DNA of 64,000 nt from Lachnospiraceae bacterium OF09-6 (lineage in GTDB: Bacteria > Bacillota > Clostridia > Lachnospirales > Lachnospiraceae), in the NCBI GenBank assembly GCA_003435055.1, contig QUMM01000014.1:1-64000 (forward strand), in the 5' to 3' direction. Under the pieces are notes generated by a model. It searched no databases. It was given only the letters and a program-made list of their open reading frames with translations, and had not been told where the DNA came from. This document shows positions 9,336 through 19,360 of the stretch, piece by piece. Each line of letters begins with the position of its first letter. Positions within the stretch are counted from its first letter, which is position 1. Made by a program: the position numbers and the translations under genes.

Positions 9336-10951
9336 ATGACATTTTTATCAGGTATATTTTTTGTGTTTTTATTTGTAACATGTTTATTGTATTTTATTTT
9401 CCCACTGAAAGCGCGGTGGTTTGTGCTGTTGCTTTCCAGTGTGGTATTTTATCTGTCCTGGGGCTGGCAGGCGCTGCCGGTGGTTCTGGTGACCAGCCTG
9501 ATGGTGTATCTGGCTGCCAGAAGGATTGATACGATCTATGTGAAACAGGATGAGGATCTGAAGTGGGAGGGTATGACTCCGGCTGAGAAGAAGGAGTGCA
9601 AGCTCCGGGCAAAGAAACGGGCAAAGCGTGTACATATGCTGGTGTCTGCGCTGGTGATTCTGGTGCTGATCTATACCAAGACTGGAAGTAAGATCATGAA
9701 CAGTCTGGGCAGTCTCCTGGGTTATAATGTACTAAATGCAGCAGGAGAACTGGACACTTCAGCCAGGCCAGCCTGGATGACAGTGATCGTGCCGCTTGGT
9801 ATTTCTTATTATACATTTTCTATGGTAGGTTATCTGGCAGATGTGTACTGGCGAAAGGATAAGGCAGAGAAGAATTTCCTGAAGTTCCTGACCTGGGTAC
9901 TCTTCTTCCCGAAGATTCTTCAGGGACCGATCGCCAGACATAAGAAGCTGGGTGCGCAGATCAACGAAGGACATGCTTTTGACTATGAGAGAGTATGCTT
10001 TGGTGTGCAGCTGGCACTGTGGGCTATTTCAAAAAGCTGGTAATCGCAGACCGTTTGTCGATTTTTGTAAATTCGGTATTTGGAAATGTATATGGGGAAA
10101 GCGGCAGTCTGATCTTTGTGATTGCGGCAATCTTTGGAAGTATTCAGCTGTATTGTGATTTCTCCGGATGTATGGACATGGCGGGAGGATTTTGCCAGAT
10201 CCTTGGCATTGACCTGGAAAAGAACTTTAACCATCCATTTTTCTCAAAAAGTGCGGCAGAGTTCTGGCGCAGATGGCATATTACACTGGGGGCATGGTTT
10301 AAGGATTATATCTATATGCCATTGGCGATCTCTCCACGTATGATGAATATTGCAAAATGGTTCAAAACGCATGTAGGACCAAGAGCCAGCAAGAATGTAA
10401 TGACCATTATTCCGACGATGATCGTCTGGATCCTGACCGGTCTGTGGCATGGAACCGGATATAATTACCTGGCATGGGGCATTTACTGGGGACTGCTGAT
10501 GATCCTGTCGATTGTATTTGCGCCTGAGATCAAGAAGCTGACCAGGCTGCTTCGTATCAATACCGAAGCCAGAAGCTGGGGTGTGGTGCAGATGATCCGT
10601 ACTTTCATCATCTTTACGTTTGCAAGATTGATCACGATCCCGGGCCATCTGCAGACTACCTGGGATATTCTGAAACAGATCTGCAAGCAGTTCGACATCT
10701 GGATCTTATTTGACGGAACGTTATTTAATTATGGACTGAACGGGAAGAACTTCTTTATGGCCATGTTGGGAATCTTTGTACTGTGGTGCGTCAGTATGCT
10801 GCAGGAGCGAGGCTCTGTACGGGAAATGATCGCCAGAAATAATATTGTAGTACGCTGGCTGATCTATTATGTGGCATTCTTCTCTGTGATCATCTTCGGT
10901 ATCTGGGGAGCCGGATTCAGTAATGTGGCGTTCACATATATGCAGTACTAA
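9336..10951 (+). CDS. MBOAT family O-acyltransferase, DltB/AlgI-like, frameshifted
   Basis: A membrane-bound O-acyltransferase that moves an acyl or aminoacyl group across the membrane onto an extracellular polymer. About ten hydrophobic segments, the FFPKILQGPIARH motif and the active-site histidine in GLWHGTGYNYLAWG identify the family. The frame from 9336 (first ATG of the MTFLSG start, with AAAGGA ten bases upstream; an ATG at 9297 is less likely) breaks at about 10022. One G added to CTGTGGGC gives GVQLALWGYFKKLVIADRLS and joins the second frame. An acyl carrier protein and a ligase follow, as in the dlt operon, but no DltD was found. Confidence 0.82.
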
Positions 10952-11096
10952 AAAAATAAGTTGAATCCATGGTCATATGATTGATATCTGATCCAAATTC
11001 GCCCCTGGAAAAAAAGAAAAGAGGTGAGTTCGTGGTCAGGGGCTGGGTATCTGCCCCAATCTGGCTTTTGGGACAGGGAGGGCTCACAAAAACATC

Positions 11097-11125
11097 TTGG
11101 CGAACTGGCACAAATATGGTATGAT
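11097..11125 (+). promoter_or_regulatory. Sigma-A-type promoter ahead of the acyl carrier protein
   Basis: TTGGCG (11097-11102), a 17-bp spacer and TATGAT (11120-11125) lie about 60 bases upstream of the carrier protein start. The carrier and ligase can therefore be transcribed apart from the acyltransferase. The stretch just upstream (11023-11088) contains several short G/C-rich inverted repeats. Confidence 0.6.
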
Positions 11126-11183
11126 GATTCCATCAGTATGGGTTCTGAAAGGCAGGAACCTTTATAAAAAGGAGATTTCGATA

Positions 11184-11411
11184 ATGAGAGATAAAGTTTT
11201 AGAAGTATTAGAAGGAGAATTCCCGGAGATTGATTTCTTATCTTCTGATGAACTGGTAGATGACGGCATTCTGGATTCCCTGACACTGACAGGTATCATC
11301 GCAGCACTGACCATGGAATTCGGTATTACGATTCCATATGAAGAGATCATTGAAGAGAACTTCAATTCTGTAGATGGTATGGCTTCTATGGTAGAGCGTT
11401 TGATGGACTAG
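11184..11411 (+). CDS. Acyl carrier protein, DltC-like
   Basis: A 75-aa carrier protein. The DDGILDSLTL segment holds the serine that receives phosphopantetheine. The helical acidic sequence ending VERLMD has the usual length of DltC and AcpP proteins. AAGGAG lies nine bases before the ATG; a longer reading from 11097 has no ribosome site and is rejected. Between an MBOAT enzyme and an adenylating ligase, it most likely carries the activated aminoacyl or acyl group from ligase to membrane transferase. No fatty-acid genes are nearby, which argues against a role in lipid synthesis. Confidence 0.87.
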   Translation: MRDKVLEVLEGEFPEIDFLSSDELVDDGILDSLTLTGIIAALTMEFGITIPYEEIIEENFNSVDGMASMVERLMD

Positions 11412-11433
11412 AAGAAGAGCGAATGAAGAACGG

Positions 11434-11485
11434 GCACTCCGGAAGACTGGAAACGAAATGTTTTCCTGAAGCCGGGGTGCTTTTG
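11434..11485 (+). terminator. Terminator-like hairpin after the acyl carrier protein
   Basis: GCACTCCGG (11434-11442) pairs with CCGGGGTGC (11472-11480), enclosing a second stem (GGAAAC with GTTTTCC), and TTTTG follows. It could reduce read-through into the ligase gene. Confidence 0.65.
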
Positions 11486-11605
11486 TCATATATGGAACTT
11501 CGTTCCAATATGACAAAACGCTCCGCGAAGATCGCACTGCGGCGGCATAGAAAAATGTCGCAGGAGCGACTCGCCGCAGGCGGAGAATCTCGCAAGCGAG
11601 ATTCT
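11481..11605. repeat. Cluster of intergenic palindromes
   Basis: A 17-bp imperfect inverted repeat at 11481-11518 (arms start TTTTGTCATA and end TATGACAAAA, loop TTC) is followed by G/C-rich short inverted repeats and a perfect 10-bp stem at 11584-11605 (AGAATCTCGC-AA-GCGAGATTCT) with ATTTTAT after it. No coding frame fits. Together with the hairpin before it, the whole 230-bp gap between the carrier protein and the ligase can fold. Confidence 0.7.
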
Positions 11606-11644
11606 ATTTTATATAGGGAAATAACGTGTGTGGGAGGATAAATC

Positions 11645-13683
11645 ATGTATCAGACAATTGTACAGGCGGTGCTGGCGCATGCAAAAGAGACGCCGGATAA
11701 GCTGGCCATTGGATTTAAGAAGATTAGCGTAACATATGGGGAACTGGGCATACAGGTTCGTGCTTTTGCGCAGAAGCTGCAGCAGGAGTTCGGCATTGAA
11801 AAGGGAGATTTTATCATGATCTCTGCAGTGTCGAAGCCGGAGTATATCGTGGGATATCTGGCAGTGCAGTACCTTGGCGGAGTGTCGATTCCGATTGATA
11901 AGTCAGCCAAGCTGGAGAATATTTTGGATGTCTATGAATATGCACAGCCGAAGATCCTGCTGGCAGATGGCAAGGTGCTGCATGAGAAGATTCGTGTGGC
12001 ATCTCTGAAAGGGGTATATGCAGACTGTCTGGAAATCCCGGAAGAGGAACTGACGGTGGCTTATCAGGAACACTCGGATGAGGAATTATCAGAGATTCTG
12101 TTTACCACAGGAACCACTGGAAAGCCAAAGGGAACAATGCTGAGTGTGGCGAATATCTATGCAAGCACACACAATACCTGGCATGGAGTAGGAATGCAGA
12201 CAGATGATGTGGTACTGCTTCCACTGCCATTGAATCATTCTGTAGGAATGCGTGTTACCAGAACGATTTTCTATATTGGTGCGACTTTGATTTTGCAGAA
12301 TGGATTTACCTTTGCACAGGAACTGGAGAAGAATATCGAAGGCTTTCATTGTACGGGACTGGTCAGTGTACCTGCTTCGATTGAGCTGGTTTATCGTCAG
12401 ATGCAGGATAAGTTTGCCGGGATTATGGGAACTTACGTTATATGGAGTTCGGAGCAGGGTCGCTTAGCTATGATATGAAGAAGAAGCTGGTGAATATGCT
12501 GCCAAATACGAAGATTGTCAATACCTGGGGTTCGACAGAGACTGGTGGAGCCATTTTCCTGATCGTATCAGAGAATCCGGATAAGCTGACCGCACTTGGC
12601 AAGCCAATCGAAGGCGTCGAAGTGAAGACCGTGGATACAGAAGGAAATGAGATCACAGCCAGAGATATTGATACAGCTGGCCGGATGGTGCTTCGTGGAA
12701 AAATGCAGATGATGGGCTACTATCAGATGCCGGAGGCAAATGCACAGACGCTGGTGGATGGATGGCTGTATACCAATGATATGGTATATCTGGACGAAGA
12801 TGGCTATATCTATATGCTGGGCCGTGCGGATGATATCATCAATGTAGGTGGAGAAAAGGTATCTCCGGTGGAAGTGGAAAATATTGCACAGGAATTTGAG
12901 GAGATCAGGGAATGTGCCTGCATCGGTGTGGATGACCCGGATGGCATTCTTGGAAAAGTGCCGGTGCTCTATATCGTGCCGGAAGGATCTGCGGTAAATG
13001 AAGAGGAACTGACAAAGTTCCTGGCAGAACGAATGGAGCGCTATAAGTTGCCACAGCGTTATCTGAATATCCGGGAGCTTCCGAGAAATCGTATGAAGAA
13101 GCTGGATCGCAAGGCACTGTACAGACGATGGGAAGAGAACGGAGATCAGCAGATGGTCAACGAAGTGGTGCAGAATATCTTATCCAGAAGAAGTATTCGT
13201 GACTTTACAGAGGAACAGGTGCCAAAAGCTGTTCTGGAGACGATCCTGCAGTGTGGCTATTATGCGCCAAGCGGACATAATATGCAGACCTGGAAGTTTA
13301 CCGTGATTCAGAATGCAGAAAAGATTAATGCGTTCCGTCAGATTGTGGAAAAAGTGTCCAAAGAAAAGAAGGTGCATTTCTATGGATTTAATAATCCGAA
13401 GACTATCATACTGGTATCGAATGACCGGAGAAATGCAGACGGCATCCAGGACAGCTCCTGTGCAGTGCAGAATATGATGCTGGCGGCGAATTCCTATGGT
13501 ATTGGATCTGCATGGATCAATGCACTGATGACCATTTGCGATGAGCCGGAAGTCCGGGAAATGTTGCAGGGATTTGGTATTCCAGATACACATATCGTAT
13601 GGTCTACGGTAGTGATGGGATATCCGGCAAAGGCAGGAAAAGAACTGGCGAAGAAGACAAATGTAATCAACTGGGTAGAGTAG
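11645..13683 (+). CDS. Adenylate-forming ligase (DltA-like) reading into a nitroreductase-family domain, frameshifted
   Basis: The first part is an AMP-binding enzyme of about 500 aa. LFTTGTTGKPKGTML is the phosphate loop (A3), NTWGSTETGG is A5, GRADDIINVGGEKVSP is A7-A8, and the lysine of NRMKKLDRKAL is the A10 residue. The frame from 11645 breaks at about 12429; one G added to ATGGGAAC gives GNLRYMEFGAGSLSYDM. After ALYRRWEENGDQQ the frame continues without a stop into an FMN nitroreductase domain (RRSIRDF, APSGHNMQTWKF, GIGSAWINAL). The nitroreductase may start separately at ATG 13153, where GGAG sits eight bases upstream, so a true fusion is uncertain. The ligase probably charges the neighbouring carrier protein. 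Confidence 0.78.
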
Positions 13684-13725
13684 AATATATGGCAGGAGCA
13701 TCTGTAGAACAATATGAAATAGTAA

Positions 13726-13754
13726 ATGGGGCTGTCGCGAATAGACAGCCCCAT
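13726..13754. terminator. Bidirectional terminator between convergent genes
   Basis: ATGGGGCTGTC and GACAGCCCCAT form an 11-bp perfect stem with a seven-base loop, between the ligase/nitroreductase gene and the converging SGNH/BIG2 gene. Confidence 0.75.
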
Positions 13755-13761
13755 AGTTGTG

Positions 13762-15557
13762 TTATTTTACTACCTTAATCTTTACAGTAACCTTTTTCTT
13801 AGATCCATCGGTAGCGGTGGCAGTGATCTTGGCAGTACCAGGTTTTTTCGCTTTGATTTTACCTTTTTTGCTTACGGTAAGAACCTTAGTATTGCTGCTC
13901 TTCCAGCTCAGCTTTTTCACGCTGGCATTGGATGGAGTGAATTTGACTTTTAAGGTCTTGCTCTTACCCACTTTCAGTTTGGCACCGGACTTCACATTAG
14001 AGAATGCCAGTTTTTTGATCTGAGTGCCACAGGTGATGGTAAGTGTCATCTTTTTCCCTTTTTTCGGGGTGATGGTGATTTTGACCTTTCCCGGACGTTT
14101 CGCTGTTACGATACCCTTCTTTGTAACAGTAGCCACTGATTTGTTGCTGGACTTATAGGTCAGACCGGAGAGATTCGATCCGGAAAGAACCCGGGTCTTT
14201 AGATTTGCCTTCTTTCCGACTGCCAGGAACAGGGATTTGGAATTCAGTTTCACATTGCTCTTTGTAGATGAAGTTCCTTTTACTGTTACCTGAAGAGTAA
14301 CAGTAGTGCCATTGGAATTGGTACCTGCCAGAGTGGCACTGCCGGAACCAACGGCGTAGATCTGGTTGCCATTTACATAGGCAACGGATCCATTGGAGGA
14401 ACGCCAGGTAAAGTTGTTATTAAATTTGAAGGTATATTTATCGCCTACAGTAAGCGTAAACTTTCCGGAGCATACAATGATGTCGCAGGTTGCAGTAGTA
14501 CCATTATTTAAGGTAGCGGTAATGACTGCGCTTCCATAGTTCTTTGCAGAAACCAGTCCGCTTTGGCTGACGGTGACGCAGGATGGATTGCTAGATTCAT
14601 AGGCAATACCGCGGTAGCCGTTCTTAGAAAAACCGAGCTGTATTTTTTTCCCTTTATTTATGGTATAGCCTGGCTTTTGAAAACTGACCGTTCCGGTAAG
14701 ATTCAGGTTTCCGCGAAGTGCAACATCAGCGGCAAGGGCCTGCATATTCTGTTCGATCTGCTGAGTCTGTGCGGAAGTTTTTCCATTTATAGAAGGATAG
14801 TAGTGGATACCTTCTGTTGATTTGCCAAACAAGGTAGAGTAAATACAGCAGGCAGATAAATAACTTCCTGCTACGCCTGGATGAAGCCGGTCACCGGAGC
14901 TGATGTAAAGATCCAGATCCGGGTAAAGAGTACGCTCTCTGGCAAAAGCAATACCAGACGGAGCCAGAGAACAACCCTGCTGTCTGGCAGCAGAATAATA
15001 AACATCGGCAATTTTGCTTTGCTGCTGGTCAATATCCCATACAGCAGACTTCCAGTCAGGTGCCCAGGTACAGTAGAGTACCATCTGAGCGCCAGCGGAT
15101 TTGATCAGTGGAGCCAGTGTGGCAACTGCGTTCTTGAATTTATCTGGTATGGCGGTTGTCTCATCGCTCTTTCCCTGAAGAATAACATAATCCCATTTTT
15201 GATATTTTAACTTGTTATACATCTGCTGGCTGACGTTCTTCTTGGCTTCCAGAGAAGGATAGCCATTTCCGGTTCCAGGATTCACATCGTCAGTCAGAGA
15301 GTTGCCGCCCAGTGTAACCGATTCTACCGTGGCATTGATACCGCTGGCCCGGCACAGGTTCTGCACCATGGCGGGGATATTGTTGGTATAGGTCAGACTG
15401 TTGCCGATCATGAGAATCCGCGGACTATTGGTGACAGGCTTGGCTGATAGACAGGCCGACCGCTGAAAAAGACGGTGGATCCGGCCGCGGAAGCCGGGAT
15501 CGTCAGGATCAGCAACAATAGAGAAAACAGAACTACAGTAAATGATTTTTTCTTCAT
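13762..15557 (-). CDS. Secreted SGNH/GDSL-type hydrolase with C-terminal BIG2 (Ig-like) domains, frameshifted
   Basis: Translation most likely starts at 15557, where AGGAG lies eight bases upstream and a signal peptide follows (MKKKSFTVVLFSLLLLIL, then PASAAG). One base is missing at about 15455; restoring it joins that frame to the long frame below. The SGNH hydrolase domain begins RILMIGNSLTYTNN (nucleophile serine in GNS) and ends with SSGDRLHPGVAGS, the Asp-x-x-His block. Two to three BIG2-like modules follow (YESSNPSCVTVSQSGLVSA is one core), with a basic C-terminal tail. It is probably an exported esterase removing acyl groups from a glycan, retained at the wall by the basic Ig-like repeats. 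Confidence 0.78.
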
Positions 15558-15784
15558 AACATGCTCCTCGTAATAAAACAAAATAACTATTAATCAGGTA
15601 GAGTATAGCAAAGTTGGAAAAGCGTGACAATAGTGTGAATAGTTTTTTAAGAATACATTAAGGATAACAGAAAAGTATGAGGAAAATATGATTTATAAAA
15701 AGGTGTTTAAGAATGACAGATGTATGATACAATGGTAACATTAATAAATGGAAATCAGTTAAATAACACGGAGGCAATAAACGA

Positions 15785-18598
15785 ATGGGTAATGATATCA
15801 TCACGGTACTTATTAACTGTGAGAATGGTATAGAGGAACTGAAGGAGACGATACATAGTCTTCAGAATCAGAAAGATAATTTCTGGGAGAAGACATCTGT
15901 GATCGCATTGTTTGATGAGAAGGCAGAGCAGGAAAGCAGAACGGAACAGGAAGCGTATCTGAACAGCATGGAAACTGATCGGGGGAAGATCAGAGTGCTG
16001 GGCTGTCAGAATATCTGGAACGGGTATGAGGAAGCCATGGAGCAGGTGGATTCTCCATATCTGATTTTGATGAACAGTGGAGATGCGGTAGAGGATGAGG
16101 CACTGGTCAGGACATGTGCCAGTCTTGAAAAGCACAGCCAGGAAGCCGATTTGGTCATGATGAATTGCCTGAACAGAGGAAAAAAGGTCAGAGAGGGAGT
16201 CACCAGCCGAAAAGATGCAAGTGGGAAAGTAGAAAAATGTTATTGTGTATCACTGAATGTGCTGGATGACATTGGCATGGTTCCGGGCTACTGGGATGCG
16301 CTGGTATGGAAGACGGAAGCTGTTCGTGGCATGAGATTTGATCAGAGACATGGAGCAGAGACGAAAATAGAACTGATCTATCGGATTCTGGATAAAAAGA
16401 GAAGTATTTGTCTGGTAAAGGATGCGGTATTCCTGAGTGCATCGGAGTCCAGAGAGAGTGCCCGTGGATATGAGAACAATCTGAAACCGGAGTATTACCT
16501 GAAAGATCTGGATGAACACTGGAAAATAATGTCAGAATTTTACAGAGAAAAATATCAGGAAGTTCCACTGTTTATACAATGTCATCTTTTGTATGAGTTG
16601 TTGAACCGTCTGAATGCCAATAAGAATCAGAGTGACCAGCATGCGCTGAAGGAAGATCAGCTGGAGCAGTTCTGGAAGCTTTGTCAGGAATGGCTGCAGG
16701 ATATTGATGATAATCTGATGGTAGCTAATACCAGAGTGGCAAAGATGCCGCGGCATACGTATGCAATGCAGTATCTGTTGCTGAATCTGAAGTACAATCA
16801 TCAGCCGGATATTGAATATGTGATGACAGATCTGAAAGCGCTGCGTAAGAAGCTTTGTGCAGAGATGGGAAAAGAAGTAGCTGAAAATGAGCCTGCTTAT
16901 AAGTATCCGATTCGAATTAAGATAAAGGGAAAGGAACAGCCGAATATTTTGCAGCCACGTTTGAATATAGACCTGGTGAATTATGAAAATGAAAAGCTGA
17001 TCATTGATTTTTCCTGCCCGGATTTCATGAAAACAAGTGGCATCAAATGGATTCTTTTATTAAATGATAAGCCGGTTCCATATACGGATACAGTACGCTA
17101 CAGCAGTACAAAGTTTTTTGGAATCGATATGTATGATGCCTATACTTTCCGCATTGTAATTGATAAAAATGAACTGAAGAAAGAGAATGTGCTTCAGTTT
17201 ACCATGGATTGTCATGGAATACGATGTGAATACCCGGTTTATACACATAGATTTACATCCAGAATCAGCTCTTCACTGGATAATGCCTACTGGTGTTTTG
17301 GGGATTATCTCATGATGTTTAATGTGGGAACAGCAAAGAAGAAGCTCTATATTCGCAAACGGACACCGTGGATGCATTTGAAAAGAGAACTGAAATTCCT
17401 GATTGAGATCGGTTGTGGAAGAACGAGAAGACCGAAGTTGCTGAAGTCCAGACTACAGTATTGGCTGAGTTATCCGAAGTACCATAAGAAAAATATCTGG
17501 ATTACTTTTGATAAGATCTACAAAGGAGGAGACTGCGGAGAGTATTTTTATAAGTATTGTGTCAGCAGAAAAGATACCGATGTGGTGCCGGTTTATTTGA
17601 TGAATGAAGATGCACCGGACCGCAGACGTCTTCAGTCAGAAGGATATGAGCCGCTGGTTTATGGTACACAGAAGCATCGGAATATCTATTTGCATGCAAA
17701 GATGATCTTTGCTACCCATGCAGGATTGTATAATTTTAATGGAATTGCCGAGGATGAAATTCCATATCTTCAGGATCTGATCGAGGCAGATGCAGCCTGC
17801 ATACAGCATGGCCTGACTGTGCAGGATCTGGCATTCAATGCCAATCGGGCGTTTAATAATAATAAATTATATTATTGTGCATCCAAGTATGAAGTACAGA
17901 ATCTTCTTCAGCCAAAGTATGGATATGATGATCCATCGGCCATTAAGCTGACAGGAATACCACGTTATGATGGATTGGTAAATAAGGATCAGAAACAGAT
18001 TCTGATCACACCGACCTGGAGAAGTTATATTGCACTTCCACCTGATGGGAAAAATAATGCAAGACCGTACTCCAGTGTGTTTAAACATACAGATTATTAT
18101 AAGATCTATAATAACCTGATTTCGGATCAGAAACTGGTAGAAACGGCACGGAAGACAGGATATAAGCTGATTTATCTGATTCATCCGGCCATTGCCATGC
18201 AGATTGAAGATTTTGACGTACACGATGGAGTGGAGATTATTTCTTCTCTGGGAGTGAATTATGAGAAGATCCTGTGTGAATCCAGTCTGATGCTGACGGA
18301 CTATTCCGGTGTGCAGTTTGACTTTGCGTATATGAGAAAGCCGGTGGTTTATTATCATCCGCCAAAGCTTCCACCGCATTACGTGGAAGGGGGATTTTTC
18401 TACGATACACAGGGATTTGGAGAGATCTGCACGGAACATCAGCAGCTGGTGGACACTTTATGCGATTATATGGAACATGACTGTCAGCTGAAGGATTTCT
18501 ATCGTACACGGCAGGATGATTTCTTTGCATTCAGTGATCATGACAATTGTAAACGTATATTTGAAGATGCCTATACATGGCAGAAGGAGAACAGATAG
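15785..18598 (+). CDS. CDP-glycerol/polyol-phosphate transferase (TagF-like) with N-terminal GT-A-like domain
   Basis: A 937-aa bifunctional-looking enzyme. Residues 1-230 resemble a GT2 domain (ILMNSGDAVEDEA is the D-x-D-like region). The middle part has a beta-rich region. Residues 560-930 form the glycerophosphotransferase domain, with FATHAGLYNF, CIQHGLTVQDLAFN (catalytic histidine), TPTWRSY and LTDYSGVQFDFAYMRKPVVYYHP. Such enzymes polymerise glycerol- or ribitol-phosphate from a CDP-activated donor onto a lipid-linked primer. CGGAGG precedes the ATG by about nine bases. The next gene starts at the stop codon and encodes a cytidylyltransferase, the expected donor-forming partner. Confidence 0.85.
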   Translation: MGNDIITVLINCENGIEELKETIHSLQNQKDNFWEKTSVIALFDEKAEQESRTEQEAYLNSMETDRGKIRVLGCQNIWNGYEEAMEQVDSPYLILMNSGDAVEDEALVRTCASLEKHSQEADLVMMNCLNRGKKVREGVTSRKDASGKVEKCYCVSLNVLDDIGMVPGYWDALVWKTEAVRGMRFDQRHGAETKIELIYRILDKKRSICLVKDAVFLSASESRESARGYENNLKPEYYLKDLDEHWKIMSEFYREKYQEVPLFIQCHLLYELLNRLNANKNQSDQHALKEDQLEQFWKLCQEWLQDIDDNLMVANTRVAKMPRHTYAMQYLLLNLKYNHQPDIEYVMTDLKALRKKLCAEMGKEVAENEPAYKYPIRIKIKGKEQPNILQPRLNIDLVNYENEKLIIDFSCPDFMKTSGIKWILLLNDKPVPYTDTVRYSSTKFFGIDMYDAYTFRIVIDKNELKKENVLQFTMDCHGIRCEYPVYTHRFTSRISSSLDNAYWCFGDYLMMFNVGTAKKKLYIRKRTPWMHLKRELKFLIEIGCGRTRRPKLLKSRLQYWLSYPKYHKKNIWITFDKIYKGGDCGEYFYKYCVSRKDTDVVPVYLMNEDAPDRRRLQSEGYEPLVYGTQKHRNIYLHAKMIFATHAGLYNFNGIAEDEIPYLQDLIEADAACIQHGLTVQDLAFNANRAFNNNKLYYCASKYEVQNLLQPKYGYDDPSAIKLTGIPRYDGLVNKDQKQILITPTWRSYIALPPDGKNNARPYSSVFKHTDYYKIYNNLISDQKLVETARKTGYKLIYLIHPAIAMQIEDFDVHDGVEIISSLGVNYEKILCESSLMLTDYSGVQFDFAYMRKPVVYYHPPKLPPHYVEGGFFYDTQGFGEICTEHQQLVDTLCDYMEHDCQLKDFYRTRQDDFFAFSDHDNCKRIFEDAYTWQKENR

Positions 18599-19342
18599 AT
18601 GGTATCAGCAGTGATTTTTGCAGGGGGCGTGGGTGCCCGCATGAAGTCTCAGGACATCCCGAAGCAGTTCCTGATCGTAGATGGTAAGCCGATCATTATC
18701 CGAACACTGGAGGTGTTCAGCGAGCATCCGGAGGTGGATGAGATCGTGGTGGCCTGCCTGGAGAGCTGGATTCCGGTCCTGGAAGAGCAGGTGGCAAAGT
18801 TTGGGGTCAAAAAGATCCGGGCGATTGTGCCGGGAGGCGCAAATGGACATGGTTCCATTCACAATGGTCTCATGAAGGCAGCGGAAACTGCTCAGGGGGA
18901 AGATATTGTATTGATCTGTGATGGTGTGCGCCCAATGATCACCAGTGAGCTGGTGTCGAACTGCATCCGGGAGGCAGGAGAATATGAAAATGCAGTGCCG
19001 GTGACACCGAGCATCGATTCAGTATTGGAAAGCTTTGACGGACAGACCTGCCGCAAGAGCTACAAGCGCAGCAATATGTTCATTACGCAGGCACCGCAGG
19101 GATATACATTCCGCAAGATTCTGTGGGCTCACGAAGAGGCTGAAAAACGTGGAATTACGAACCCGACTTCTTCCGCAGAATTACTTCTGGAGCTGGGAGA
19201 AGATATCCATATTTTCCTCGGAGAACGACAGAATATCAAGGTAACTACCCCGGAAGATCTGTATACATTACGTTCCGGTTATTATTACAATCGTTACCGG
19301 GCATTTGCAAAAGAGGAGCTGCAGAACGATCTGCCACTGTAG
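18599..19342 (+). CDS. IspD/TarI-like cytidylyltransferase
   Basis: A 247-aa enzyme of the IspD family. The N-terminal VSAVIFAGGVGARMKSQDIP has the glycine loop and the conserved lysine-proline-lysine region (DIPKQF follows), and DGVRPMI is the metal-site loop. IspD makes CDP-methylerythritol; TarI-type homologues make CDP-ribitol or similar polyol donors. I favour the second because it abuts the TagF-like polymerase (starting right after its stop) and is followed by an NAD-dependent epimerase, with no other isoprenoid genes present. The exact polyol is not known. Confidence 0.78.
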   Translation: MVSAVIFAGGVGARMKSQDIPKQFLIVDGKPIIIRTLEVFSEHPEVDEIVVACLESWIPVLEEQVAKFGVKKIRAIVPGGANGHGSIHNGLMKAAETAQGEDIVLICDGVRPMITSELVSNCIREAGEYENAVPVTPSIDSVLESFDGQTCRKSYKRSNMFITQAPQGYTFRKILWAHEEAEKRGITNPTSSAELLLELGEDIHIFLGERQNIKVTTPEDLYTLRSGYYYNRYRAFAKEELQNDLPL

Positions 19343-19360
19343 CATACAAGGAGGAGTAAC

